In this document: positions 38,777 through 47,014 of the stretch, piece by piece
Numbering within the stretch: position 1 is the stretch's first letter
Layout: every line of letters begins with the position of its first letter
Assembly (NCBI GenBank): GCA_002457315.1
Contig: NTKI01000003.1
Coordinates: 1-64,000 of the forward strand
DNA length: 64,000 nt
Direction of reading: 5' to 3'
From: Rhodothermaeota bacterium MED-G19
GTDB taxonomy: Bacteria; Bacteroidota; Bacteroidia; Cytophagales; MED-G16
Position numbers and translations under genes: made by a program
The notes under the pieces: model-generated
Seen by the model: the letters and a program-made list of their open reading frames with translations, nothing else
Told to the model about the DNA's origin: nothing
Database searches by the model: none

Positions 38777-39479
38777 TTCACAATCAATCCGTCTAAATAA
38801 ATTTATATCTCTTTCAGGATATTGCACTCGCAGAAATGCAGATGAACTTATAAGTAAGGGAAGGGTCAAAGTAAATGGGACAAAGTGTACCAAACTTGGA
38901 ATAAAAGTTGATATAAACGACATTGTTATAGTAGATAAAAAAGAAATAATTTATGGAGAAAAACTTTATATTTTATTAAATAAGCCTCAAGGGTTTTCAA
39001 CTAATATTAAAGACGAAGGGAAAAGAGTATTTGATTTATTAAAAAAATTTAAAGAAAAGTTATTTTCTTTTGGAGAGTTAGATAAAAAATCTATGGGCCT
39101 TTTATTACTAACAAATGATAATGATTTAATAAAAAAACTAACATCAAAGTCAAGTGCTTTAAAAAATATTTACAGTGTGTGTGTAGATAAGGCAATAAAA
39201 GAAAGTGAAATTAATCTAATTAAATCAGGATTAATTATTGATAACAAAAAAGTCATACCACAAAAAATCATAAAGTTAGAAGAAGAAAATAAAGTCGGAC
39301 TAGAAATAAACTCTGAGGATGATATAGCTATAAAAAAAATATTTGAAAAATTAAATTTTAAAATATCAAAGTTAGATAGAGTTGTCTTTGGACCATTGAC
39401 AAAAAAAGATTTACCAAGAGGGAAATGGAGAAAGCTAAAACATAATGAAGTAAGAAATCTAAAATCTTTTATAAATTAA
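38760..39479 (+). CDS. rRNA pseudouridine synthase, RluB/RsuA family
   Basis: This 239-residue protein has an N-terminal S4 RNA-binding domain (IRLNKFISLSGYCTRRNADE, GRVKVNGTK) and a catalytic domain with LLNKPQGFST and GELDKKSMGLLLLTND, in which the Asp is the catalytic residue. The usual Gly-Arg-Leu-Asp is changed to Gly-Glu-Leu-Asp, but the Asp is kept. ATG 38760 or the GTG three bases before it could be the start. It overlaps scpB and is convergent with the protease gene by four bases. Confidence 0.85.
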   Translation: MKKKPDSQSIRLNKFISLSGYCTRRNADELISKGRVKVNGTKCTKLGIKVDINDIVIVDKKEIIYGEKLYILLNKPQGFSTNIKDEGKRVFDLLKKFKEKLFSFGELDKKSMGLLLLTNDNDLIKKLTSKSSALKNIYSVCVDKAIKESEINLIKSGLIIDNKKVIPQKIIKLEEENKVGLEINSEDDIAIKKIFEKLNFKISKLDRVVFGPLTKKDLPRGKWRKLKHNEVRNLKSFIN

Positions 39480-41878
39480 TTTTCAGTATAATCAGATATC
39501 ATAGATCTAATATATTTGAGGTGACTTACTGAAGAAAAATCATTAGTCTTCTTGATTTTTATTTTAATTTTTTTATCTAAGTTGATAATTTCACCAAGCA
39601 CTATTGATCTAATATCTGATGATTTGAAGTCTATATTTACTCCAAATCTTTTATAATAAGAGGACTGACTCTTATCATTTGTCATTATATCAACCAATAA
39701 GTTAATATATGTTTTTTGTAAGTTTCTTCTATAAACTTTAATGGGGTCGGAACTTAACATGTCTCCCCATAAACTCAAATTAAGATCTTCTATCATGTTA
39801 TTAATTGAGTATGAATTATTTCTATTTATTGCTTCATTCTCTAACATCCTAGCAAGCCTAGAATAATCAAATAGTCTATTTAATGCATAGGTCTGCGCAG
39901 ACCTCACTCTTTCCAAGGCTCCAATGTTTTCTATTTTATATAACACCTCTTGATCAACCAACCAATCTAGGGAAACAAAAACGTGATCATTTAAAAACTT
40001 AACCGCTTTCTTTTGAATACTTTTTGGAACATGCGCATATACATTTCCTTCTTGATCATTGCTTTTTAAGTCTTCATAAATTCCTCCTACATTTGTTGAA
40101 ACATGACCAATATATCTCCTAAATTGAGAGAACACATTTAAATAAAGTTCTTTAAGGTCATCATAGTTTTTCCCTTCTTCATAGGTCCACTCTATCAGAT
40201 TGGGAACTATCCTCTTTAGGTTTAAAATTCCATAATAGCTAGCTTCCATATTATCACTCCCAATTGATTCAGTTTGAGATCTTGGATCTATTCCATTTGA
40301 ATAACCAAACCAATAATCATAATTAGATGATTTGTTTTTTATCCACTCATTAAGAGTTTCTCTTTCAGATTCTTTATCTGCCTTATCAAAATAAGAATAC
40401 CCCCACTTTACAGACCAAATATCATACTCACCCACCATAGGATAAAAGTTTTTCACTCCATCACCTGGCTGAGCAACATAATTAAATCTAGCATAATCCA
40501 TTATTGAAGGAGCTACACCGTGTGAAGATGTAAAAGAGGGAGACCTAAGGCTATCAACAGAATATGCAAAGCTTGATCCCATATTATGGGGTAATCCAAT
40601 AGTATGACCAACTTCATGAGCAGAAACAAATCTTATAAGTTGACCCATTACCTCATCTTCAAATTTAACACCTCTTGACTTTTGATTTACAGCAGAAGTT
40701 TGTATTAAATACCAGTTTCGTAGAAGATTCATTACATTATGGTACCATCCAATATCACTCTCCAAAATTTCACCTGTTCTAGGATCAGCTGTATGGGGTC
40801 CATATGCATTCTGAATGTCAGAAGCATAATATCTTATCACTGAATATCTTACGTCTTCAGGACTCCAATCAGGGTCTTCTTCTTTAGTTGGAGGGTACTT
40901 ACATAAAATAGCATTTTTAAATCCGGCAGCCTCAAACGCAATTTGCCAATCTTCAACTCCCTGTTTTAAATATTTTCTCCATTTTACCGGAGTTGAGGGA
41001 TCAATATAATAAACTATAGGTTTAACTGGCTCAACCAATTCTCCTCTATTATATGCTTCTATATCTTTAGGAATTAATTTCCATCTTCTAATATAGGATG
41101 TTGATTTTGCCTTTTGTTCATCTAAACCGTAATCCGTTTGTGATTGAGAAAAATAACCTACTCTTTTGTCTAAAAATCTAGGTTGCATTTTATTTTCCGG
41201 AAGGATAATCATAGAATTATTTACTTCTAAACTAATAGTTTGAGAGTTTCTTTGAGAAGGAGGTTCAGTAGAGATGTAAGTCAACACATTTCTAACCTCT
41301 ATATTTTTTGGAAAACTTTTAACAGATTCCACAAAAGATCTTTTTTTATCTAAAGACGTAATCTTTAGACTTTTTCTTCTAAACTGAGGGAAACCTAAAG
41401 CTTTAATGTCTGTTGTAAAAAGAGGTGTGACATTAATTAGTATAGAACTATCAGATGGATTGTATGCTTCAATTTCAAATGATGAAAGTATAGGTTCAAA
41501 GTTTGAATTTTTAACAGACTCATAAATAGGAAGTGTGTCATTTGCAATATTTTCGTAACTAACAACTCTAAGTAATATTTTATCATATTTTTTCTGCCAC
41601 CTAAGTACCTGAGAGTTAATTTTTTGACCACCATAACCAATTCCGTTCGATGTTTTAGCAATCCTTGTTACCATCAACATCTCTTTACCAAGTAACGAAC
41701 TCGGTATCTCATAGTACACTTTTTGGTTATTTTGATGAACTTTGAAAAGCCCATCATCAGTTACAAACTCATCGTTAATAATTTCTTCGTAAGACTTCTT
41801 CTTACTTTCTTTTTCATCTTTCTTTTGAGCAGATAATGTTGACGAGATCATTATGAGACTTAGTAATAAATATTTCAT
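39476..41878 (-). CDS. Secreted zinc-dependent metalloprotease (DUF5117/DUF5118 type)
   Basis: I choose ATG 41878, the start of a good signal peptide (MKYLLLSLIMISSTLSA, then Gln); an earlier ATG adds 26 residues ahead of it. The 800-residue protein has the extended metzincin motif SAHEVGHTIGLPHN (zinc ligands His421, His425 and His431, catalytic Glu422) and a downstream Met-turn-like SIMDYARFNYVAQ. DUF5118 and DUF5117 regions precede the catalytic domain, as in a family widespread in Bacteroidota. The substrate is unknown. No T9SS C-terminal sorting domain is evident. Confidence 0.87.
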   Translation of the reverse strand: MKYLLLSLIMISSTLSAQKKDEKESKKKSYEEIINDEFVTDDGLFKVHQNNQKVYYEIPSSLLGKEMLMVTRIAKTSNGIGYGGQKINSQVLRWQKKYDKILLRVVSYENIANDTLPIYESVKNSNFEPILSSFEIEAYNPSDSSILINVTPLFTTDIKALGFPQFRRKSLKITSLDKKRSFVESVKSFPKNIEVRNVLTYISTEPPSQRNSQTISLEVNNSMIILPENKMQPRFLDKRVGYFSQSQTDYGLDEQKAKSTSYIRRWKLIPKDIEAYNRGELVEPVKPIVYYIDPSTPVKWRKYLKQGVEDWQIAFEAAGFKNAILCKYPPTKEEDPDWSPEDVRYSVIRYYASDIQNAYGPHTADPRTGEILESDIGWYHNVMNLLRNWYLIQTSAVNQKSRGVKFEDEVMGQLIRFVSAHEVGHTIGLPHNMGSSFAYSVDSLRSPSFTSSHGVAPSIMDYARFNYVAQPGDGVKNFYPMVGEYDIWSVKWGYSYFDKADKESERETLNEWIKNKSSNYDYWFGYSNGIDPRSQTESIGSDNMEASYYGILNLKRIVPNLIEWTYEEGKNYDDLKELYLNVFSQFRRYIGHVSTNVGGIYEDLKSNDQEGNVYAHVPKSIQKKAVKFLNDHVFVSLDWLVDQEVLYKIENIGALERVRSAQTYALNRLFDYSRLARMLENEAINRNNSYSINNMIEDLNLSLWGDMLSSDPIKVYRRNLQKTYINLLVDIMTNDKSQSSYYKRFGVNIDFKSSDIRSIVLGEIINLDKKIKIKIKKTNDFSSVSHLKYIRSMISDYTEN

Positions 41879-41947
41879 GACATTGGTTAAGTTGATTTTG
41901 TATTTAATAAAAGTATATAAAATAAATTCAAAGGACAAAAGAGTAAG

Positions 41948-42028
41948 GTGAGACATAATGTCTCACAATAGTTATATTATGTCTCACAATAGTTATATTT
42001 ATATAAAATATTAAGTCTCATGGGACAT
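41948..42028 (+). repeat. Palindrome and tandem 21-bp repeats abutting the NagB-fusion start
   Basis: gtgagacataatgtctcac (41948-41966) is a perfect palindrome with nine-base arms and one central base. Its right arm begins two exact tandem copies of a 21-base unit (41958-41978 and 41979-41999; core atgtctcacaatagttat). A third, partial site gtctcatgggac (42015-42026) spans the start codon at 42020. Phased half-sites of this kind usually bind a protein. They could be operators of the downstream gene or recombinase arm sites. Confidence 0.8.
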
Positions 42029-44251
42029 AAAATAAAGATTAACTCTAACCCCTTAAGATCATTTTGCTATTACAACAGCAACGGCAAACGAATAAAAGTA
42101 TATAATGGCAAGCAGTTTAATGAAGATCTATATCCAAACAAAGAAAAAGATCTTATTAAAAGAACAGCTCTACTAAAAAGACTAAAAAACATAATTGACT
42201 TCAATTTAGGAATATCAAAATCAAATAAAAATCAAAGAAGAAGAAGGTCAGACAACCTGTATGACCAGAGTGTTTTTAAGGAAAGAATAGCAATAGAGCT
42301 TTATGAACATCCAAAATTTGGCTCCAACGCAGCGGCAAACGAAATAGCGAATTTGATTAAAGAAAAACAAAAGAATAATAAGAATTGTGTATTAGGTTTA
42401 GCTACAGGATCCTCTCCTATTTCAATTTATGAAGAACTTGTCAGAATGCACAAAGAAGAAAACTTAAGCTTCCATAATGTGATTACATTCAACTTAGATG
42501 AATATCTCCCAATGGATCCAAACTCCATACATAGCTACCATAAATTTATGTTTGAAAACCTTTTTGATCACATAGACATAGACCCGAATAATATTAATAT
42601 TCCAAACGGAAATATTGATTCAGATAAAACTGAAAAACATTGTGTCGAATTTGAAAATAAAATTAAAAAGGAAGGGGGTTTAGACTTTCAACTTCTTGGG
42701 ATTGGCAGAAATGGACACATAGGCTTTAATGAACCCGGATCCATTGAATCCTCAGTAACCAGAAAAGTTAAAATAGAGATAACTACAAGATTTGATGCCG
42801 CAAGTGAATTTGGAGGAATAAATAATGTCCCTAAGGATGCTATTTCTATGGGTATAAGAACCATAATGAGCGCAAAAAGAGTAGTGCTGGTAGCTTGGGG
42901 TGATGGTAAAGCTAAAGTTGTAAAAAAAGCAGTAGAAGAAGAGGAAAACGAATTGGTGCCGGCTTCATTCTTACAAACACATCCTAATTGTCTCTTTGTT
43001 TTAGATAAAGAATCATCATCACAACTTAACAGGATGAACTGTCCATGGGTTTTTACAGATATCACAAAAAAACCATCATCTATACTTAGTTCTACTATTA
43101 TTGGATGGACAGATTTTAATATCAAAAAAGCAGTTATATGGTTAAGTATCAAAAAAAACAAATCCATATTACAGTTAACAGACGAGGACTATCAGGAAAA
43201 TGGAATGGGAGGAATTTTTGAAAAATATGTGTCAGCATATGAGACAAACATTAAAGTTTTCAACATGATTCAAAACACAATCACGGGTTGGCCTGGGGGG
43301 AAACCTAACGCCGATGACGCAGGAAGACCAGAAAGAGCAAAACCTTCAAAAAAAAGAGTTTTAATTTTTTCTCCTCACCCAGATGATGACGTAATATCTA
43401 TGGGAGGAACCTTTGAAAGATTAATTAAACAAGGGCATGAAGTTCATGTGGCGTATAACACATCAGGAAACATAGCAGTAAATGACAATAATGTATTAGA
43501 AATAACTGAACTTATACAGAGACTAGTTACTAGCTTATCCCCTAAAGAACTAAATACACTAATGAGCGATGGAAAAAATAAATTGGGAAAAAACCATATT
43601 ATATGGGCAAGAAACTTCCATAAAAGCATATCTGGCCTATTAATGGAAAAGATTGATGTTGATGGTTTTAAAATCGTAAATCAAGTTAAAGGTATAATTA
43701 GAAAATCTGAAGCGTATCAAGCGTGTCAATATCTTGGTTTAAAAAATGAAGAGAACATACACTATTTAGATATGCCATTTTATCAAACAGGAACCATTAA
43801 AAAGAAAGATATATCAGATGAAGATATAAAGATTGTTCAGAATTTAATTACAAAAATAAAACCACATCAAATATATGCAGCAGGAGATTTAAGTGATCCT
43901 CACGGAACACATAGACTTTGTTTAAGATCAATATATAGAGCAATAGACAATTTAAAATCAAAATTATTTATGAAAGACTGTTATGTGTGGTTATACCGGG
44001 GAGCTTGGAATGAATGGAAAGTGTATGATATTGATATGTCGGTACCACTTAGCCCTGAGCAAGTAATAAAAAAACGAAGAGCTATATTTAAGCATCAATC
44101 ACAGAAAGATGGAATAGTGTTCCCTGGGGAAGATGTAAGGGAATTTTGGCAAAGAGCAGAAGACAGAAATAAGAATACAGCAGAATTTTTTTCTAAACTA
44201 GGGTTTGCAAAATACAGTGCCATGGAAGGATTTAAAAGGTATAGATTTTAA
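42020..44251 (+). CDS. nagB: Glucosamine-6-phosphate deaminase fused to LmbE/PIG-L-type domain
   Basis: NagB converts glucosamine 6-phosphate to fructose 6-phosphate and ammonia. Residues about 88-350 form the deaminase (LGLATGSSPISIYEEL, TFNLDEYLPM, GIGRNGHIGFNEPG). Residues about 445-740 form an LmbE/PIG-L deacetylase-like domain with the zinc motif SPHPDDDVISMGG (His453) and a later DPHGTHR. This fusion is known in Bacteroidota and would link sugar deacetylation and deamination. Unusual is a basic N-terminal extension of about 65 residues (RSFCYYNSNGKRIKVYNGKQ and following), which resembles the arm-type DNA-binding region of phage integrases. No other start codon lies before the deaminase domain. 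Confidence 0.88.
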   Translation: MGHKIKINSNPLRSFCYYNSNGKRIKVYNGKQFNEDLYPNKEKDLIKRTALLKRLKNIIDFNLGISKSNKNQRRRRSDNLYDQSVFKERIAIELYEHPKFGSNAAANEIANLIKEKQKNNKNCVLGLATGSSPISIYEELVRMHKEENLSFHNVITFNLDEYLPMDPNSIHSYHKFMFENLFDHIDIDPNNINIPNGNIDSDKTEKHCVEFENKIKKEGGLDFQLLGIGRNGHIGFNEPGSIESSVTRKVKIEITTRFDAASEFGGINNVPKDAISMGIRTIMSAKRVVLVAWGDGKAKVVKKAVEEEENELVPASFLQTHPNCLFVLDKESSSQLNRMNCPWVFTDITKKPSSILSSTIIGWTDFNIKKAVIWLSIKKNKSILQLTDEDYQENGMGGIFEKYVSAYETNIKVFNMIQNTITGWPGGKPNADDAGRPERAKPSKKRVLIFSPHPDDDVISMGGTFERLIKQGHEVHVAYNTSGNIAVNDNNVLEITELIQRLVTSLSPKELNTLMSDGKNKLGKNHIIWARNFHKSISGLLMEKIDVDGFKIVNQVKGIIRKSEAYQACQYLGLKNEENIHYLDMPFYQTGTIKKKDISDEDIKIVQNLITKIKPHQIYAAGDLSDPHGTHRLCLRSIYRAIDNLKSKLFMKDCYVWLYRGAWNEWKVYDIDMSVPLSPEQVIKKRRAIFKHQSQKDGIVFPGEDVREFWQRAEDRNKNTAEFFSKLGFAKYSAMEGFKRYRF

Positions 44252-44268
44252 AAAGTTTGCAATTATAC

Positions 44269-44300
44269 AAACCCCCACTAAAATGAGTGGGTTTATTTTT
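44269..44300 (+). terminator. Terminator after the NagB fusion
   Basis: cccact (44274-44279) pairs with agtggg (44286-44291) around a six-base loop; three flanking A-T pairs extend it across a two-base bulge, and a T-rich tail follows. It ends nagB transcription and may also act on the tRNA transcript that arrives from the other side. Confidence 0.7.
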
Positions 44301-44319
44301 TTTGAGTGGGTTTATTTTT
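44284..44319 (+). repeat. Direct 17-bp repeat at the 3' edge of tRNA-Phe
   Basis: tgagtgggtttattttt occurs exactly at 44284-44300 and at 44303-44319. The first copy holds the 3' arm and tail of the terminator; the last base of the second copy is the A of the tRNA-encoded CCA. Repeats at a tRNA 3' end can mark past integration, but simple duplication of the terminator arm is equally possible. Confidence 0.7.
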
Positions 44320-44394
44320 GGTGGTGCTGGGTGGACTCGAACCACCGACTCACGGATTTTCAGTCCGATGCTCTACCACCTGAGCTACAGCACC
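44319..44394 (-). tRNA. tRNA-Phe (anticodon GAA)
   Basis: On the minus strand the 76-base gene starts GGTGCTGTAGCTCAG, has anticodon loop CTGAAAA with anticodon GAA, T arm GGTTCGAGTCC and acceptor CAGCACC, followed by discriminator A and an encoded CCA. The seven acceptor pairs are perfect. Confidence 0.97.
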
Positions 44395-44408
44395 TCATGA
44401 AATATTTG

Positions 44409-44438
44409 CAAACCTAATTAAATAAACATTTCTCACAA
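44409..44438 (-). promoter_or_regulatory. Promoter of tRNA-Phe
   Basis: On the minus strand TTG (44438-44436), a 19-base spacer and TAGGTTTG (44416-44409) match the Bacteroidota promoter exactly. It ends 14 bases before the first base of the mature tRNA. Confidence 0.75.
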
Positions 44439-44470
44439 AATTATTATTTTTGAATTTGAACAATTAAAAA

Positions 44471-45772
44471 ATGAACCCTATCCAGCAGTTTTTATTTATT
44501 TTTTTACTAATATTTTTTGGTTATATACTATTAAGGCGAATAACCATAATAAAAAGAAATATTTTATTAGGCGAAAAAAAATATAAGACTTCTGCCAAGA
44601 AAAAAACAAGATTAAAAAATTTAATATTAATTGCATTCGGTCAGTCAAAGATGTTTAAAAAAATATTACCAGCTGTTCTCCACCTAATGATCTACTCTGG
44701 GTTTATTATAATAAATATTGAGATAATAGAAATAATACTTGATGGGATTTTGGGCACTCACAGAATATTTAATGTTTTGGGAATGCCATATTATAATGTT
44801 TTTATATCAGTTATTGAGTTTTTTGTTGTTTTAGTATTAATATCATGTGTTATATTCTTATTCAGAAGAAATTTTATGAAAATCGATAGGCTCAGAAGTC
44901 CTGAATTAAAAGGATGGCCTATTGTAGATGCTAACTTGATTCTGGTATTCGAAATAATTTTAATGCTAGCAATTTTGACAATGAATGCATCAGATCTTAT
45001 CCTTCAAGATCTAGACAGATATAATTCTACAGGCAATTTTTATTTTTCTGGGTTTTTAAAGCCTCTTTTTATAAATTTTTCAGAAATGAGTTTAGTTATT
45101 TTAGAAAGAACATTTTGGTGGGTTCATATAATTGGCATACTTCTTTTTGCTGTTTATGTTACTTACTCCAAACACCTTCATATCTTTCTTGCTTTTCCTA
45201 ATATTTATCATTCAGATGATCAAGAAAAAGGGAAAATGAATAATATGAAATCAATAACAAATGAGATTGAAATGATGATGGGCCTCTCATCAGAAAATGT
45301 AGAAGAACCACCTAAGAGGTTCGGCGCAAAAGATATAACGGATTTATCCTGGAAAAATATTTTAGAAGCTTACTCTTGTTCTGAATGCGGAAGATGTACT
45401 TCTGTGTGTCCCGCAAATATTACTGGCAAAAAACTATCGCCAAGAAAAATAATGATGGACGTAAGAGATCGATCTGAAGAAATTGGGAAAATGAAAGATA
45501 AGGGTCTAAATCATAATGATAAAAGTTTACTTGGTGACTATATAAGCACTGAAGAAATATTTGCATGCACATCTTGTAATGCCTGTGTTGAAGAGTGCCC
45601 TATCAATATAAACCCACTTGACATTATAATAGAATGCAGGAGATATGCAGCATTAGAAGACTCTAATTTACCACCTGAGTGGAATTCAATGATGCAAAAC
45701 ATTGAAACTAATTTTTCACCATGGAAATTTCCGATTGATGATAGGTCTAATTGGTTTAAAAAAGACGTATGA
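44471..45772 (+). CDS. Membrane Fe-S oxidoreductase, heterodisulfide-reductase-like
   Basis: This 433-residue protein has several membrane helices in the first 250 residues, with His residues placed as in haem-b-binding NarI/HdrE-like domains (LPAVLHLMIYSGF; WWVHIIGILLFAVYVTYSKH). A cytoplasmic domain follows with two 4Fe-4S motifs, CSECGRCTSVCP and CTSCNACVEECP. Together with the next gene it resembles an HdrDE or lactate-oxidase-like electron-transfer module of Bacteroidota that connects to the quinone pool. The donor is unknown. The next gene overlaps by four bases. Confidence 0.8.
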   Translation: MNPIQQFLFIFLLIFFGYILLRRITIIKRNILLGEKKYKTSAKKKTRLKNLILIAFGQSKMFKKILPAVLHLMIYSGFIIINIEIIEIILDGILGTHRIFNVLGMPYYNVFISVIEFFVVLVLISCVIFLFRRNFMKIDRLRSPELKGWPIVDANLILVFEIILMLAILTMNASDLILQDLDRYNSTGNFYFSGFLKPLFINFSEMSLVILERTFWWVHIIGILLFAVYVTYSKHLHIFLAFPNIYHSDDQEKGKMNNMKSITNEIEMMMGLSSENVEEPPKRFGAKDITDLSWKNILEAYSCSECGRCTSVCPANITGKKLSPRKIMMDVRDRSEEIGKMKDKGLNHNDKSLLGDYISTEEIFACTSCNACVEECPININPLDIIIECRRYAALEDSNLPPEWNSMMQNIETNFSPWKFPIDDRSNWFKKDV

Positions 45773-46539
45773 AAGTTAAGACTATAAATGAGTTTATTAA
45801 TTCAAATCAGAAACCGGAAATCTTATTTTGGGTTGGGTGTGCTGGATCATATGATGATAGATATAAAAAAGTCACTAAGTCTTTTGTTTCAATATTAAAT
45901 CATTTGCGAATCGATTTTGCTGTTCTAGGAGATGAGGAAGGGTGTACAGGTGACCCTGCAAGAAGAGCCGGAAACGAATATTTATTCCAAATGCAAGCAC
46001 TTAATAATATAACTAATCTAAATAAATACAACATAGAGAAAATTGTAACAATGTGCCCACATTGTTTTAACACATTAAAAAATGAGTACCCAGAGCTCGG
46101 GGGCAAATATGATGTAGTTCACCATACTGAGTTTTTAAACGAACTATTAGAAGAAGGGAGGCTAATATCTGAAAAAACAAATATCAAAATCACCTACCAT
46201 GACTCGTGTTATTTAGGAAGGGGTAATAAAATTTATGAGGCACCAAGGAACCTTATCAACTCTCTTTCCGAAAACCTTCATGAGATGAAAAGAAAAAAAG
46301 AGAATGGATTATGTTGTGGTGCTGGAGGCTCTCAAATTTTTAAGGAATCAGAATCCGGTAACATTGAAATAAATTTAGAAAGGATTAATGACATTCAAGA
46401 GGTTAATCCTGATACTGTGGCTGTTGCCTGCCCTTTTTGTATGACCATGATAAATGATGGGGTAAAAGAAAAGAATCTAGATAAAAAAATTAACGTTAAA
46501 GATATATCTGAGATAATAGAAGAAAACTTAAAAAATTAA
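45769..46539 (+). CDS. CCG-domain Fe-S protein, HdrB/GlpC-like
   Basis: This 256-residue protein has two Cys-rich CCG domains. They are seen in LFWVGCAGSYDDRYKKV with CPHCFNTLKNEYP, and in YHDSCYLGRGNKIYEAPR with NGLCCGAGGS and VAVACPFCMTM. Such proteins partner membrane Fe-S subunits in heterodisulfide-reductase-like complexes. It overlaps the 44471 gene (ATGA) and is followed by a small conserved gene after one base. Confidence 0.85.
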   Translation: MKVKTINEFINSNQKPEILFWVGCAGSYDDRYKKVTKSFVSILNHLRIDFAVLGDEEGCTGDPARRAGNEYLFQMQALNNITNLNKYNIEKIVTMCPHCFNTLKNEYPELGGKYDVVHHTEFLNELLEEGRLISEKTNIKITYHDSCYLGRGNKIYEAPRNLINSLSENLHEMKRKKENGLCCGAGGSQIFKESESGNIEINLERINDIQEVNPDTVAVACPFCMTMINDGVKEKNLDKKINVKDISEIIEENLKN

Positions 46540-46540
46540 A

Positions 46541-47014
46541 ATGTACATTTCTTTTGATAAACTAACTAAAAAGGCAAGGTGTTGGGTCTATATAACTGAA
46601 AAACCTATGCTAACAAATAAGTCTTTAGTGAAAGATCATCTAAAAGATTTATGTGATCAATGGTCCTCACACGGAAAAAATATAAATTCCTCATTTCAAC
46701 TATATAAAGAAAACTTTATAATACTTTTTGCTGATGAAGAAATTAGTGGGTGCTCAATTGATAGTTCAAATAAATTATTAAGAGAAAGTTTAAATCTACT
46801 TAAAATTGACATAAAGCATAATTCCAAAATAGGTATCTTTATTGGAGATAAACTTGAATTTAAAGAGAGATCAACTTTAATTAAATTAATTAGAGATAAA
46901 GAGTTAAATCTGAAAAACAAAATGGTTAACACAACAGTAAAAAATAAAGAAGAGTACGATAAAAATTGGATTTTAGATATAAATAAATCTTGGTTAGTTA
47001 ATTTTATCAAATGA
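46541..47014 (+). CDS. Conserved flavobacterial protein of unknown function
   Basis: This 157-residue cytoplasmic protein (ITEKPM, LCDQWSSHGKNINSSFQLY, FADEEISGCSIDSS) belongs to a family common in Flavobacteriia. Members are often labelled ABC transporter ATPase, but no Walker A or signature motif is present here and the label is unsupported. It is co-transcribed with the two Fe-S genes and overlaps the following OmpA-type gene by four bases. Confidence 0.7.
   Translation: MYISFDKLTKKARCWVYITEKPMLTNKSLVKDHLKDLCDQWSSHGKNINSSFQLYKENFIILFADEEISGCSIDSSNKLLRESLNLLKIDIKHNSKIGIFIGDKLEFKERSTLIKLIRDKELNLKNKMVNTTVKNKEEYDKNWILDINKSWLVNFIK

Noticed and set aside
41958-41999. Possible CRISPR array
   Set aside because: Only two 21-base units in direct contact, without spacers and without cas genes.
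44205-44417. Plus-strand open frame across tRNA-Phe
   Set aside because: It overlaps the end of nagB and the whole tRNA; coding here is implausible.
46541-47014. ABC transporter ATPase label used for this family
   Set aside because: No Walker A, Walker B or signature motif exists in the protein.
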